Shown: positions 1-14,749, counted from the first letter of the stretch. The stretch: 64,000 nucleotides of DNA from Phaeosaccion multiseriatum (GCA_965112735.1 OZ218951.1:2728001-2792000), one strand, 5' to 3'. Notes: generated by a model from the sequence alone, not told the origin. A program made the numbers and translations.

Positions 1-419
1 CTTTGCTCCTGCTGCGGCTCTGGCGCTCGCAAAGCCCACTCATCCCCTCACTCTCTCACTCTCTCAGCACCAAGTCTTGAAGGCGAAGCGAAGAATGTTA
101 CCCTTAAGCTCCTAAGCTCCAGAGAAGGCAGGCCTTGGCCTGAATCTCCACCTCTCTGCGCCTCGCTCTCCGCCTTCTCCGACTAAGTCAGACCCTCACA
201 AAGAAACCTCAGGCCAAGACGAGCAGGAGCCACAAGGAAAGCGTCGTCTACAGTGCTTACTGTTCTTGGTTGTCTTTTATTTCCTCTTACATTCTGTGTG
301 GTGCCCCAAAGCCAAGGGCGAACCAACTGAAACTCAAATAGCCCTCCCGTCCTATTTCGATTTCTCTCTCGATCCTCAACCTGTAGCGAGCCAGACAGGG
401 GTATTATACCTATGTGAAC
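1..419. other. Upstream region of the prolyl 4-hydroxylase gene
   Basis: No exon or RNA gene could be supported here. The stretch is mixed-composition sequence with CT-rich patches (about 45-65, 150-180 and 360-375). It presumably holds the promoter and 5' untranslated region of the gene starting at 420. An ATG at 412 is followed immediately by a TGA, so it is a two-codon upstream ORF just ahead of the real start. Confidence 0.4.
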
Positions 420-1122
420 ATGAGCTGCATGTGCTGCCACCGAGTAGGTCATGTACTGGTCCTGCTACTCCTGCTTGTGGCTTGGACTGACTCATTCGTG
501 CAGGAATGCACCAGGGGAAGAGGCGCCTTGGCTCTTGCCGCCAAGAAAGGGAAGAGTAGTAAAGGCGGGAAGAAGAGGAAGGCAACGGGTGGAAGTGGTA
601 GTGGAATGGGCTTCGGCTCTGGCGGCGAGCTGGGGTCTGCAGAGGTGTCTGTGCTGACCCGGGCGCCGGCTGCAGCAGCAATACCAGCGGCAGGCACCTT
701 GCCAGACGACAATTTCCCCACCTTTCCACCCCTGCCCAAACACGTCAAGGACACCCTGGAGGGCCTGGTGGCCGCTGGAGAGGGGAAGGAGGCAGGCAGG
801 GAGCTCATGTCGGCGGAAGTTGCGGATAGGGTTAAGCAAGTCTACGGCTTTGGTAGCTTCCAGGCTGAGGTGGGCCACCCTCTCTTCCCGGGGCTGAGGG
901 TACTGCATAGAGACCCCACCGTCATCGCTGTCGACGATTTCTTCACGGCAGAGGAGGTGCGTGCATGGAGGCTGCAGATCGGTGGCAGCGGCTCCTTGCG
1001 GCATTCGGGGCTCCACACGGTGTGCTCACTGATTGACGTCCCACTACCCCCCTTGTCGCTCTGTCTTCTACTGCTTCTGTTGCTGGTGCTGCTGGTGCTG
1101 CTGCTGCTGGTGCTGCTGCTGC

Positions 1123-1158
<36 letters not shown>

Positions 1159-2661
1159 TGCTGCCTCATATTCCACGGTGTTCTCAACCGTGACTGCTGC
1201 TCCAACGTATCGTGTCCTCCTCTCCTCTCTTGTTGTTGTTTGATCAGTGCGATGAATACATCGCCATGTCCAACAACTGGCGAGAGGGTAGAGCCATTCC
1301 AACAGGAGCAGAAGGAGCAGCAGCAGGACGCACACCTGCCTCTCACAAACAACAGTCCGGAGTACTGGACAGCAAGGACAAAGCCGCGTCAGCCCAACGC
1401 ACCTCCACCACATGGTTTCACCACTTTAGGTCTGCCCCGGAGCTCATGGCCAAGAGCTCTGCCCTGCTGGGGGTGTCCTTTGATGACGAGAGGTGGGAGG
1501 AGCCGCAGACGGTGCGCTACCGGGCAGGGGAGAAGTTCACATGGTACGTAAGATGGATGGTGGTTTCGATTCGTTCATTCATTGCAGTAGATTGATTGAA
1601 TGGTAAGGGATTGATCAATTGATGGATTGGTTGATCGACACACCCAGACAGATTGTAAGCGGCTAATGTTTGAGAGTGGGTGCAATAAGATGATACACTG
1701 CAGACGGGTTTGGAAGAGGCTGGCCTTGAGAGGGGAAGAGTGTATGTAGCTCCAGAGAGGGAAAGGCATATCATACGCTCTCTTCCTAACTACTACAAAG
1801 TATTTCGTATGCGTGTACATGCGTGGCACGCGCGCTTGGTTCATTCCGTAGGCCTCTTGTCTCGCTCGGTATGCCCCTTTGTAATTAACCTCTTTCTTGC
1901 TCCTCTCTCAATCTCACAATTGACACTTGATTTGCTCGGTTTTCTTGCTCGGGTCGATCGGCCCTTATCATCAACAGGCATATGGACGCCATCCCGGCTG
2001 GCGAAGACGGCACCGTGCCGCAGGGGGGGCAGCGAGTGGCTACTCTGCTCGTGTACCTCACCGATTTGGGGGAGGGTTCGGGAGGGGCTACTGCCTTCAG
2101 AGACCTCGGGCCTCTGCGCGTCAGGCCCAGAAAGGTGAGGGGCCAAGTTGGTCAAGCCGTACGCACACGCACACACGCACGCAATCGCCCCACGCGCACC
2201 CACACCCACACACACGACACGCACGCACTCACGCGATTCAATGGACTACCTACTTGGTCCTCGCCCTCGTCCTCGCCCTCGCCCTCGTCCCCCCTCCCTC
2301 CCCTCCTCCTCTGCTCCTGCAACTATTGGAATGGACTTCTCTCTTCTCTCCCTCTCTTTGTCCCTCCCTCTCTTTCTCTCCCCCCTCTCTTCCTCTCCCC
2401 ACCCACTCCACATAGGGCTCGGCACTGCTCTTCTTCCCTGCCGCAGGGGCCATTCCCTCCTGCCCCTTTGACATCCGCACGCTGCATGCAGGGGAAGTGG
2501 TGGAGAAGCAGGGCGACGAGACCAAGTGGATTGCCCAGCTGTGGCTACGGCAGGGCAAGTACACTCCACACTGCCCCGCTGGCAACGGTTACACCGAGGC
2601 CGCCAAGAAGGCTGTGGCAAGCTTTGAATCTACTTGGAGGGCCCAGGAAGATGGTGCATGA
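420..2661 (+). CDS. Prolyl 4-hydroxylase-like 2OG-Fe(II) dioxygenase, secretory
   Basis: Four exons, 420-956, 1248-1543, 1978-2134 and 2416-2661, join in phase to give 411 aa. The first residues (about 1-24) form a signal peptide with a Leu-rich core, followed by a Lys/Gly-rich linker, so the enzyme probably acts in the ER or secretory pathway. The 2-oxoglutarate/iron dioxygenase core begins near residue 165 (VIAVDDFFTAEECDEYIAM). The iron ligands are visible as HMD (His279, Asp281) and His354 in LHAGEVV. Lys367 in ETKWIAQLWL is the expected 2-oxoglutarate anchor. The fold strand RVATLLVYLTDLGEGSGGAT is typical of P4H alpha-type enzymes. Known family role: hydroxylation of peptidyl proline in collagen-like or cell-wall glycoproteins; the substrate here is unknown. 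The start at 420 is the first ATG giving a signal peptide. Intron 1 holds a CTG repeat. Confidence 0.9.
1068..1163 (+). repeat. CTG/GTG triplet repeat in intron 1 of the prolyl hydroxylase gene
   Basis: Interrupted CTG/GTG triplets run across this stretch, all inside the first intron (957-1247). They make long open frames on both strands (Leu-rich on +, Gln/Ala-rich on -) that are not genes. Confidence 0.9.
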
Positions 2662-3319
2662 GCAGGGGCAGTTGGTGATACAGCAGCAGCAGCAGCAGCA
2701 GCGGAATAAGGAGAAGCAGGAGCAGCAGCAGCAGCAGCTGTAGCGGAGGAGGAAGCAGCAGGGGCAGAAGCCGAAGCAGACGCTTGAAGCATGAAAACAA
2801 ACCCCACGTAGCATCGCTCGGAGAAGCTGACGCCCCTCACAACGCGAAGAGAATAGAGCTGACGGAGGAGATCGGGGGAGCGGCTGGACTTGTGCGCGGA
2901 TGCGATGGCCCCATTAGAGATGCGGAAACTCAATCCCTCGTTCGGTATGAGGGCACTGATTCAACACCCCGCCATACTAGGCACAGATTCTCCCAGGTTG
3001 CAATCAGCTGTCGGACATACCCAAGTTCAGCCCCCCTCCCTCCCCATACCCCCGAGCCTCCCCTTTCTCTTTCTCTTCCAGGCTCATTGTAATAAACGGA
3101 ACCATGCAAAGCTTGCTTGCGAAGTGGGGAAAGTAATACTACAAGTACATACTTCGAATAAAAAAGACTTCCAAAGCACACTTTTTCTATTTTTTTACAC
3201 CTGACACCACACGACCCGAAGCCCGCAAAGCGAAGCTCTATCAGCCAGCAGCAGATAGTCAGTCAGCCAGCTTGTGTCCACCAACCAGCCAAACAGTAGT
3301 TAGTGAGTCGGCCAACAGC
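2662..3319. other. Convergent intergenic region with possible polyadenylation signals
   Basis: This lies between the stop of the prolyl hydroxylase (+) and the stop of the EGF-module gene (-). It starts with CAG triplets (about 2680-2745), probably 3' UTR. AATAAA occurs at 3091-3096 and 3157-3162 on the + strand. No further coding exon was recognised. Confidence 0.45.
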
Positions 3320-5518
3320 TCAGTCGCGGTTGTGCCTCCAAATCGCCTCAAAGTTCTGTGGCGCCGCCTCTGCACTCGCCCCGCCAGACCACGGAGCAGC
3401 AGCAGCAGCCCCGGGGGCGGCCCGAGGAGTGATGGGTGTCAGGTACCCGCAGTCGCCCAGCGTGCCCTTGTTGTTCTGCCCGTCGCTGCTGCCGTAGCCC
3501 GGGAAGCAGTTGCACACCCCCGTGTCGTAGTCACAGAGGCCCTTGTGGCTGCACTCTACATACTCCTTGGTCCCCGTCGTTGTCTCTGTGATGTTGACAC
3601 TCAAAATTTCCTCCGCCGCAATGTGGATGAGCGGCACATTGCCCGTCTCGGTATAGAACTCCACGGTGCACAGCGTACCGTTCGTCGCACAAATGTTGGA
3701 TGTGTCGCACTCCACCGCCACATCCACAATGGAGTCAAGATCCTCCAATGCCGCCTCCAGCTCCTTGGAGGTTGACGTGGGCGCGAGTGAGTCCGCCTCG
3801 CTTTGCCGGAAAGTGAAGATTAGAGTGCCATCCTGATCATCGTCCGTGCACATGATGGTCTGAATCTCATTGGCCTGGCGGTACGTGTCGGCGTCGTCCC
3901 CCTTGGGGCAGCTTCGAAGCATGCAATCGTGGCCAAAGTAGCCCGAGTCGCACAAGCACCCGTAGATCATGTCGTGGTCCCAGGTAGTCGCCTTGTTAGG
4001 CGTGGCTCCATAGGTATAATCCGTGGCGTCGCCATTGTCGTCGGCGTTCTCGGCCAACTGCCCCATGGGGAGGCACTGTCCGTGGCCGTTGCAGACGGCA
4101 GACTCTCCTCCTCCCGTGCTTGCCCCGGGGCAAGACATGCGATCGCACGCACTTCCCTCGAAGTTCTCCATGCACGAGCATTCCCCCGAGCTGCGGTCAC
4201 AGATGCCCATGTCCGAACACTCTGCATACGTGAGGTGGGCCTCCTCGTCAGCGCTGGGGAGACTGAACCAGCTCTTTCCCTCCGGGCACGTCTTGAGCGA
4301 GCAGTCGCCACCCATCCACCCATCGCTACAGTCACATGCGTATGTAGGCGAGCCGTTACACACGCCGTGGCCGCTGCACGCAATCTCTCCGGGGCAGTGC
4401 GTGATGGCCTCGTACACATAACCGCAGTCGCCCCTCCTGCCGGCCTCATTGTAACCGTCGCTGGACTTGACCTCGTCCTCGCAGGTACACACCCCATTGC
4501 CCACGTCACACACACCGCGGTCGCTGCAGTAATTGTCCTCCTTGCTTCCCGCAACGTACTCGGAGACCAGCACCGAGGCCGATATGCCTGTGCTGGAGTG
4601 GGACAGGCTTGTGGTGCCAGCCACCAACAACGGAAGGTCTCCAAAGTTCTGCAGAAACTCAATGGTGAACGTGTGTCCCGCGCTGGTACAGGCCTGCGTG
4701 TCGGACGAAGAGAAGGCCACGCTAATAGCGTCATCGTAACTGGCGGGGATGGAGGGGAGGGCCTCCAACGCGTCGACAATGTCGTCGGCGCCACAGTCCC
4801 AGGCCAGGGCGGTGGTGGTAAACCCGCGGAACGCCAGGGTAAAGGTGCCACCTGTGGCTGTGCAGGTCACCTCATGCACCTCGTTCTCCTGTTCACCATC
4901 CGGGTCTTCTTCGGTACCGGTGAGAGGGTCGTCTCCGGTCGGGCAGTGCCGGAGAGAGCAGTCCGGGCCCCAGTAGCCTTCATCGCAGTGGCATCCCTGA
5001 ATCTTTTCGGCGTCCCACACGTCCTCATAGGCGTATACTGTGCCCTCCCCGCTGTCTTTGACAGAGGAAAAATAGGAGAGGGACTGGCACTTGCCGTGCC
5101 CGCTGCAGTTATTCGGGCACCGCAGCCGCTCGCAAGCCTGCCCTTCAAAGGTGCCGTCACATTCACATTGCCCTGTAGCTCTATTGCAGCTGCCCCGGTT
5201 GGAGCACTCCGCCCTGTTGTGGGCGTCATCGACCCCGTCTGCTATATCGTTCCACGCTGCCCCAAAAGGGCATGTCTTGAGAGAGCAGTCCGCTCCCTGC
5301 CAGTTGTCGAAGCACGAACATTGCTTGGCTGAGGTGCTGCCGTCTGCCGAGCTTTCGCAACTGCCGCGTCCGTTGCAGAGATTGGGCGAGCAGGGCGTCC
5401 CTTCCACTCCGACCATACCACCAGGACCCCCTCGTCCTCCGCGAAATGATGGCAAGCGGGCCGCCAGCGCCGACACCAACACAGTCACACACACTCTCCG
5501 CAGAGCGGACCCACCCAT
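3320..5518 (-). CDS. Secreted EGF-like multi-module protein
   Basis: One uninterrupted reading frame of 732 aa starting at 5518; the longer frame upstream begins with GTG, not ATG. Residues 1-25 (MGGSALRRVCVTVLVSALAA...) are a signal peptide. The body is two tandem copies of one roughly 350-residue module. Each has an EGF-like unit (CNGRGSC / CSGHGVC), a CSLKTCP step, another EGF unit (CSNRGSC / CSDMGIC), a C-x-GHG-x-C unit, a cysteine-poor beta-rich stretch, and a closing EGF unit with SSDG and GDCGY. The Cys-x(n)-G-x-G-x-C spacing is the tenascin/EGF pattern. This is typical of large extracellular proteins of stramenopiles; adhesion or cell-wall roles are inference. No transmembrane segment or GPI signal was seen, and the C terminus is an Ala/Pro-rich tail. 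Confidence 0.88.
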   Translation of the reverse strand: MGGSALRRVCVTVLVSALAARLPSFRGGRGGPGGMVGVEGTPCSPNLCNGRGSCESSADGSTSAKQCSCFDNWQGADCSLKTCPFGAAWNDIADGVDDAHNRAECSNRGSCNRATGQCECDGTFEGQACERLRCPNNCSGHGKCQSLSYFSSVKDSGEGTVYAYEDVWDAEKIQGCHCDEGYWGPDCSLRHCPTGDDPLTGTEEDPDGEQENEVHEVTCTATGGTFTLAFRGFTTTALAWDCGADDIVDALEALPSIPASYDDAISVAFSSSDTQACTSAGHTFTIEFLQNFGDLPLLVAGTTSLSHSSTGISASVLVSEYVAGSKEDNYCSDRGVCDVGNGVCTCEDEVKSSDGYNEAGRRGDCGYVYEAITHCPGEIACSGHGVCNGSPTYACDCSDGWMGGDCSLKTCPEGKSWFSLPSADEEAHLTYAECSDMGICDRSSGECSCMENFEGSACDRMSCPGASTGGGESAVCNGHGQCLPMGQLAENADDNGDATDYTYGATPNKATTWDHDMIYGCLCDSGYFGHDCMLRSCPKGDDADTYRQANEIQTIMCTDDDQDGTLIFTFRQSEADSLAPTSTSKELEAALEDLDSIVDVAVECDTSNICATNGTLCTVEFYTETGNVPLIHIAAEEILSVNITETTTGTKEYVECSHKGLCDYDTGVCNCFPGYGSSDGQNNKGTLGDCGYLTPITPRAAPGAAAAAPWSGGASAEAAPQNFEAIWRHNRD

Positions 5519-5800
5519 CGTCGCTCTCGTTGGAGCTGAGCTAGAGGGCCGCTCCCCTCCCCTTGTTCGGGGAGGAAACTCGTTCACAGCGATCTCGCTG
5601 CTGATGTCCAGGCGCTTCCCTCTCTGGCGGGTCTCTCTTCTGGCTTGTGAGCAAGTCCTTTCCGCGCTTTCTCACTCTTGGCCCGCCACCTCCGTTTTTC
5701 CGAAACTGCCCCGTTGACTTACTGACGCTTCAAAAAATCCTGGTCAGATCCTTGCGCAAGCCGCTCTGCCTGTTTCCCTCTTCGGAGCCGCGGTGCAAGG
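5519..5800. promoter_or_regulatory. Short divergent promoter region
   Basis: The start codons of the EGF-module gene (-, 5518) and the sterol reductase gene (+, 5801) lie head to head with 282 bp between them. Both promoters and both 5' UTRs must fit here or overlap, so a bidirectional promoter is inferred from spacing alone. Confidence 0.5.
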
Positions 5801-7104
5801 ATGGGGGGCGATGCGAAAGACAAGAAGGGAGAAGAGGGGAAGACGAATAACAAGTTTCTGGGTGTTTTCCCAGGTGAGTTGGTGCGTCGGGTGATTGGGC
5901 TTGCTTTTGAGGTGATTAATTGCCGGCCTGTGCCTTGCTGCGTGGTGGCTTGTGAGCCAAAGCTGTCTAGACCTGGCCTAGGCGGGTGGATTGCTGCTAT
6001 TGGTCGCCATCGGTGGTCATCGTGGGACTGATGCTTTGTGAGGGGTGCTCCTGGTCCGCACCAACCGCCTTGTTCTTCGTTCAGACGCAAGACGCGGCAG
6101 AAAAGGCGATGACCTAGCTGACTGCTGGCCCACGTGGAAGGATATGCGCTACGATCTGAGCAGCAGCATTTGAGAGCGAGCATCGACCCCCCCCCCCCCC
6201 CCCCCACCTTCTCCTCCTCCCCCCTCCCGCCAAACAGAATCGATGCGCGACTGGTTCGGCCCTCTCGTCCTCATTATGCTGTGCAGCCCCTTTGTCATCG
6301 TCTTGCAGCACCTGCTGCAGGTGCACACCGGCGACATCTTCTCCATGAGAGACTCCCTGACCGATAAGGGCAAGAAGGGCCTGCTGGAGGCAGTCACCGG
6401 CTTCCCCTCTTGGTGGATGTCCATCGTGCCGGACCCCTTCGACGCAGAGGTTGGTGAAGAGTCTTCGTGTGTGTAGGGGGGTGGTGGGACGGAGGGCTCT
6501 CCCATTGACCTGTGGGAGCTTTCGACTTTATATCCTTGTTCGGCCCTAATCTGTGAGCCCGAAAAGAAGATACGCATGTTGTCCATGGCGGAGATGGAGT
6601 CAAACCATGCCCGAACCGTCCGAACCCACTCAAACCCAAGCACCAACCCAACCCTCGCCCTCACCCTCACCAAACCCACCAACAGGCGTGGAAACTGATT
6701 GGCATTTACTCCGCCTTCGAGCTGGCTCTGATGCGCCTCCTCCCAGGCAAGGAGTTTCGAGCCAACCACACTTCCACGGGACATGTCCCTGTGTACAAGG
6801 CCAACGGGATGCAGTCCTACGTTGTGACTCTGGTCACATATGGCGTACTTGTGTATACAGGCTTGTTCCAGTCCTACAGAGTGTACGACAAGTTTGGGGA
6901 GATCATTAGCGGCCTGGTGAGTGAATGAAGTGGTGGGTGGGTTTCTGTGGGGTAGGTGGGTAGGTTGGTGGGCAGGCGGGTGGGGTGGAGTCGGGGGCTT
7001 ATGACATGGCAACGCAGATGATGCATGATGTTGTCCTTGCGCGGGGCCCTTCCCCTTCCCCTCCTTTCACCGAAGTGCTATTCTCCCTCCGCGTACTCCC
7101 TCCC

Positions 7105-7167
<63 letters not shown>

Positions 7168-9326
7168 CCCTCTCTCTCCCTCTCTCTCTTCCCCTCTCAC
7201 CCCCTCTTCTCTCTCTCCCCCCACCCCTCTCTTTCCCTCTGTCTCTTCCCCTCTCACCTCCTCTTCTCCCCCCCCCCCCCCCCTGTCTCTCCCCATCTGT
7301 CGTCCTCCCTCCATCCCCTCCTCCCTTACCAAAGGCCTTGATGAGCTTTGTGTTTGTGGGCTTCCTGACCTTCAAAGGCCTGTACTTCCCCTCCACGGCC
7401 GATAGCGGCACCAACGGTAACATCATCAAGGACTTCTTCTGGGGCACGGAGCTCTACCCTCGCGTGTTTGGGTGGGACGTTAAGGTAAGTTGCACCAACA
7501 GTTTGTCAGAGAAGCTGCAACGACGTGTGTACTAGTAGTCAGCGAAGCGACCACGATACGCCAGCGAAGGTACTACCCTCCAGAAGGACCACGGTGTGCT
7601 TCGGGCTTGAAGGGAGGTGGTATTTTGGTTTTGCTCGGCCCTTCAATGTTTATCATGGTTGTGTGACCGTAAGTCTTCTTGCCACCCCCCATCCTTCCTC
7701 CCCACCCCTCCTTTTGTCTCCTTTGGCCCAGGTGTTCACTAACTGCCGCTTCGGGATGATGTACTGGGCTGTGGGCATTCTTTGCTACGCCCACCATCAG
7801 GTTGGGGGATAGCTCAGTAGCCTGTTTACTTTCGTCCTCCTCCTCCTCCTCCTCCTCCTCCTCCTCCTCCTCCTCCTCCTCCTCGTCCTCCCCCTCCCCC
7901 CCCTCCTCCTCCTCCTCCTCCTCCTCCTCCTCCTCCTCCTCCTCCTCCTCCTCCTCCTCCTCTCCTACTCCACCAGCTCCTTATTCTCTACTGCCGTTGC
8001 TGATACAAATTACTGCGCCTCCTCCTCCTCCTCCTCCTCTTCCTCCTCCTCCTGTGTGACTGTATAACCAACTGCTTTGTCACAGATTCACTACGTGGGG
8101 TCCCTGGCGGACTCCATGTTCGTGTCTGTGGCGCTGCAGCTCGTGTACATCGCCAAGTTTTTCTGGTGGGAGACAGGGTACTTCAACAGCATGGACATCC
8201 AACACGACAGGGCCGGCTACTACATCTGCTGGGGTTGCCTGGTGTGGGTGCCGTCCGTCTACACGAGCGCGTCCTTCTTTTTGGCCACACATCCTGTGCA
8301 GCTGGGGAATCAGACGGCGGGCACCATTTTGGGCCTGGGGCTGCTGAGCATTTGGGCCAATTACGACGCGGATCGGCAACGGGCGCACTTCAGACGCGTT
8401 AATGGTGCGTTGTGTTGTGTTGTGTTGTGTTGTGTTGTGTTGTGTTGTGTCGTGTCGTGTTGTGTTGAAGGCCTCCGCGTGAGTGAGGGCGTGCGCGTGT
8501 ATGCGTGGGCGCATGCGCGAATGTGGGTGTGGGTGTGGGTGCGCGTGTGCGTGTCTGTGTGTGTGTGTTTGTGCGTTGGGAAGGAATTTACGGGCACCAA
8601 CCACCATCACCATGACCATCACACCCCATCCCACCCCACCTCACCTCACCACAACAGGCAAGTGTAACATCTGGGGCAAGCCCGCGGAGTTTATCACAGC
8701 CTCGTACATGGCCGGCAAGGAGCAGAAGACGAGCCTGTTGCTCACCTCGGGCTGGTGGGGCCTATCGCGTCACTTCCACTACTTGCCCGAGATTACTGCG
8801 AGTCTCTGTTGGTGCTGCCCTGGATTGGGGGCGGGCATCATGCCGTACTTTTATGTGGTGTTTCTGACCATCTTGCTCTTCGATCGGGCCTACCGTGACG
8901 ACAAAAGGTGGGTAGGGGAGAGGAGAGGGGAGGGAGGGGAGGGAAAGAGGGGAGGGGGGAAGGAAGGGAGGTACGGAGGAGACACACGGAAGATGGGCCG
9001 AATGGTTGTGAGACGGCGGTAGTGGTGGTGGTGTTATTGATGGCGGGGTTGCTTTCGATGTCCTCACGGGCTCACGCTCCTGTTACTACTACGCCTGCTA
9101 CTGCTGCTGCTACTGCTTGCTGCTGCTGCTCCTGCTGTGGCTCTTTGTCACCCCTTGTTCCTCCCCCCCCCCCCCGGGCACACTGTGTATGCTGACAATG
9201 TTCAATGGTCGGTGTGGTGTGGGGGTTCGTGTCTCCTTTATTTACAGATGCGGCGACAAGTACGGGCAGGACTGGGCCAAGTACTGCGCTCTAGTTCCCA
9301 AGAAGGTCATCCCCGGCATCATCTGA
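5801..9326 (+). CDS. DHCR7: 7-dehydrocholesterol reductase (sterol delta-7 reductase)
   Basis: Eight exons (5801-5873, 6238-6449, 6686-6916, 7335-7484, 7732-7800, 8086-8404, 8658-8907, 9248-9326) join in phase to give 460 aa, close to the usual 430-475. The product belongs to the ERG4/ERG24 sterol reductase family. It reduces the C7-C8 double bond of 7-dehydrosterols with NADPH in the ER membrane, the last step to cholesterol-type sterols. DHCR7-specific signatures are WETGYFNSMDIQHDRAGYY, HPVQL, NGKCNIWGK, LLTSGWWGLSRHFHYLPE (family motif near the active site), DRAYRDDKRCGDKYGQDW and a C-terminal VPKKVIPGII. Several hydrophobic membrane spans are visible. The small first exon (24 codons, Lys-rich) is supported by exact phase continuity. 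Introns carry TGTC, CCT and TGTGT repeats. Confidence 0.96.
7106..7167 (+). repeat. (TGTC)n microsatellite in DHCR7 intron 3
   Basis: A near-perfect TGTC tetranucleotide run followed by CT-rich sequence and a poly-C tract up to the acceptor at 7334. Confidence 0.95.
7834..8053 (+). repeat. (CCT)n triplet repeats in DHCR7 intron 5
   Basis: Two blocks of CCT triplets (about 7834-7972 and 8019-8053) fill most of the intron 7801-8085. The purine-free strand is long enough that triplex (H-DNA) formation is possible. Confidence 0.95.
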
Positions 9327-9344
9327 GTCTGCCTCTTTCTCTCT

Positions 9345-9384
<40 letters not shown>

Positions 9385-10139
9385 CTCTCTCTTTCTCTCT
9401 CTCTCTCTCTCTGTCTTCTCTCTTGTCTCCTCTCTCTCTCTCTCTCTCTCTCTCCCTCTCTCCCTCCCTCTGGTACTGACTGCTGCGTGATCGCGTTGCT
9501 GCTCGGGCCCACTACACTACTATGAGTTAGATATTAGAGCGTTTAAACCACATCTTAATTTAGCAATGGACTCTTTCTGTGTGTGTTGGACACTGACCAT
9601 CACACCAACACCTCCTCAAGAAGCACTTGGGAGGGAGGAGGCTCTCCAACCCCCAAACATTTGGAAACACTCACTCACTCACCACTCAGTCACTCAATTC
9701 ACTCACTCACCACTCAGCCACTCAATTCACTCACTCACCACTCACTCACTCAATTCCCCCTTGCACTATTATTGAGTGACTCACCACTCAGTCACTCAAC
9801 TCACCTCCTCACCTCTCAATTCACTCCACTTGCACACTCCCTTCGCGCTTTCCCGAATCCTTTCCCGCCAAAAAAGTTCCTCGCACCCTTGCCAACTGTG
9901 ACAGGAGGAGGAGGAGGAAGGGAAGAGAGCGGGAACAAATGGGGGGAATGGGAAGTACAAGGGGCAGAGTCACAAGATATTGAAATGATACGCATAGGGA
10001 GCCGTAGTCTCATTAGTGCTGCTCAGCATCTACAACGACTCTGAGAGAAAGACAAGGACAGCGGAGGGGGGGGTAGGAGATCGCGGGGGAGGAGCGGAGC
10101 CAGAGCAGGGCGGGGCGACGAGGAGCAAGAGCAGGAAAC
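9327..10139. other. Intergenic region with (CT)n and CACT/TCAC repeats
   Basis: Downstream of the DHCR7 stop there is a CT dinucleotide tract (about 9330-9470), probably transcribed as 3' UTR. A CACTCA-type repeat follows (about 9668-9830). The rest, to the ATG at 10140, is the presumed promoter of the HEI10-like gene. No extra coding exon was seen. Confidence 0.5.
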
Positions 10140-13187
<3,048 letters not shown>

Positions 13188-14749
13188 TCCTTCGGCGGGA
13201 TCGTCGCCATCGTGTTGGTTTTTCACTGGATTGGGAAGTGTGAGGATTTATTTCAGGAGCGAAGCCGCAAGGAGGCTGTGTGTGTACTTTCGGGGGGGCT
13301 TCATCGTCTCATCCCGTCAAAGCATCGGAGAGGGGAGGCTTGAGAGCTTTCTTCTTCAAAACGTTGCTTTGCTTTGCTTTGCTTGTTTCCGAATTGGCGT
13401 ACACAGCACCCCCCCCCCCTCACCCCCCCACGCGCGCTGCAGGCCACGTTTTCTACCGAGCATTTTATCACTAGTACTACGAAGCAGGGGAGGGGGGGGT
13501 TATGTCTTGTTGGTCAGGCTTATTACTCAATGTAGGTGGAGCGAAGCAGGGTGTGGTGATGAGCACCAGTGTTAAGGGCATTGTCATCCATTGCCATCCA
13601 TTTTGTCATCCATTCGATGAGCTCAGAAATCAGCACTCAGCAGCGGGGGGGGGGGGGGTGCCCGGCTTGTCCGCGAAGCGAAGGACAGCAGAGCAACAGC
13701 ACCCAACGACAAATGCTATCGAGAATGCTATACGACAGGAGTCACTTTCGCAAGTCAGGGCTTGGTCGGTTGGTCGGTTGGCTGGTTGGTCGTCGGTTGG
13801 TTGGTTGGTTGGTTGGTTGGTCGCAGGCCACGGCGCAACCCACCCTGACAGTTACACTTACACTTACAATTATACACTTATAGAGAGAACACAAATGGTG
13901 GGGTGAGATGGAGGCCGCAGTGCGAGTAGCGAGCGCCCCATGTGCACTACTGTGCGTGCCTGTTAGCTAGTCACGTACAGACAAAGACACACAGACACAC
14001 ATACACGTGCACACGCTTTTCGAAGGTGACCGGGTGGTCGGGTCGTTCATCGCAGAGTGGGCGGAGGAGCGAGGCAGCAAGGCTCCACCTCTACTGTCAC
14101 ATCTGGCGACGACAGTGGAGGCACAACACAACGGGTCTTCGTCTTTCCAACCTGGCGTACAAATCGCATCCATATGTATATATATATTACATTCGCCCGG
14201 TGTTGCCAGAGGACAGGAGTACCCACACCACACACACTCACACACACACGCACGCACGCACCCAAGAAAGCAGGTAGTGGGAGTGGATGCGATGCGGCTC
14301 AATCGCATCTATATATATATATTACATTCGCCCGGTGTTGCCAGAGCACAGGAGTACCCACACCACACACACTCACACACACACGCACGCACGCACCCAA
14401 GAAAGCAGGTAGTGGGAGTGGATGCGATGCGGCTCATGCGGTTCTCTCGTGCGTGCAGTCGTTCTTACCCACTCACCCCCGCCCCCCGCAGCCCCCCCCC
14501 CCACTACGTAAAGGCGTAAAGCAATTCCTTGCTCCTTCTCGCTGCTGCTCCAGTAGGCAAGCCTTGCTTCTGTCAAGAACCTTCTTGAGGCTCTCCTCCT
14601 CCTCCTCCTCCTCCTCCTCCTCCTCCTCCTCCTCCTCCTCCTCCTCCTCCCACTCACCCCATCTGTGTTTTTCTCACTGTAAAAGCCTACTCCTCCACCT
14701 CTTTCGAAGGATCACCCAACCCGCGGCGGCCGGCGTCCCTGCTTCCTCC
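13188..14749. other. Gene-poor convergent intergenic region
   Basis: Between the HEI10-like stop (+) and the acidic-protein stop (-) no exon could be supported. The stretch holds poly-C and poly-G runs (13410-13430, 13645-13660), a TTGG/TCGG repeat (about 13763-13822), a direct 135-bp duplication (14161-14436) and a CCT triplet block (about 14597-14650). Confidence 0.5.
14161..14436 (+). repeat. Imperfect tandem duplication, period 135 bp
   Basis: Two adjacent copies share the order AATCGCATC, an (AT)n block, ATTACATTCGCCCGGTGTTG, a CACA/CACGCACG block and a GTGGATGCGATGCGGCTCA end. The ATTAC landmarks sit at 14186 and 14321. Outside the AT dinucleotide tract only a few substitutions are visible, for example GAGGACAGG versus GAGCACAGG. 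Confidence 0.93.

Noticed and set aside
3929-5332. A 467-aa plus-strand frame opposite the EGF-module gene
   Set aside because: Shadow of the Cys/Gly-rich coding strand; the minus-strand frame has a signal peptide and ordered EGF modules, this one has no family signal.
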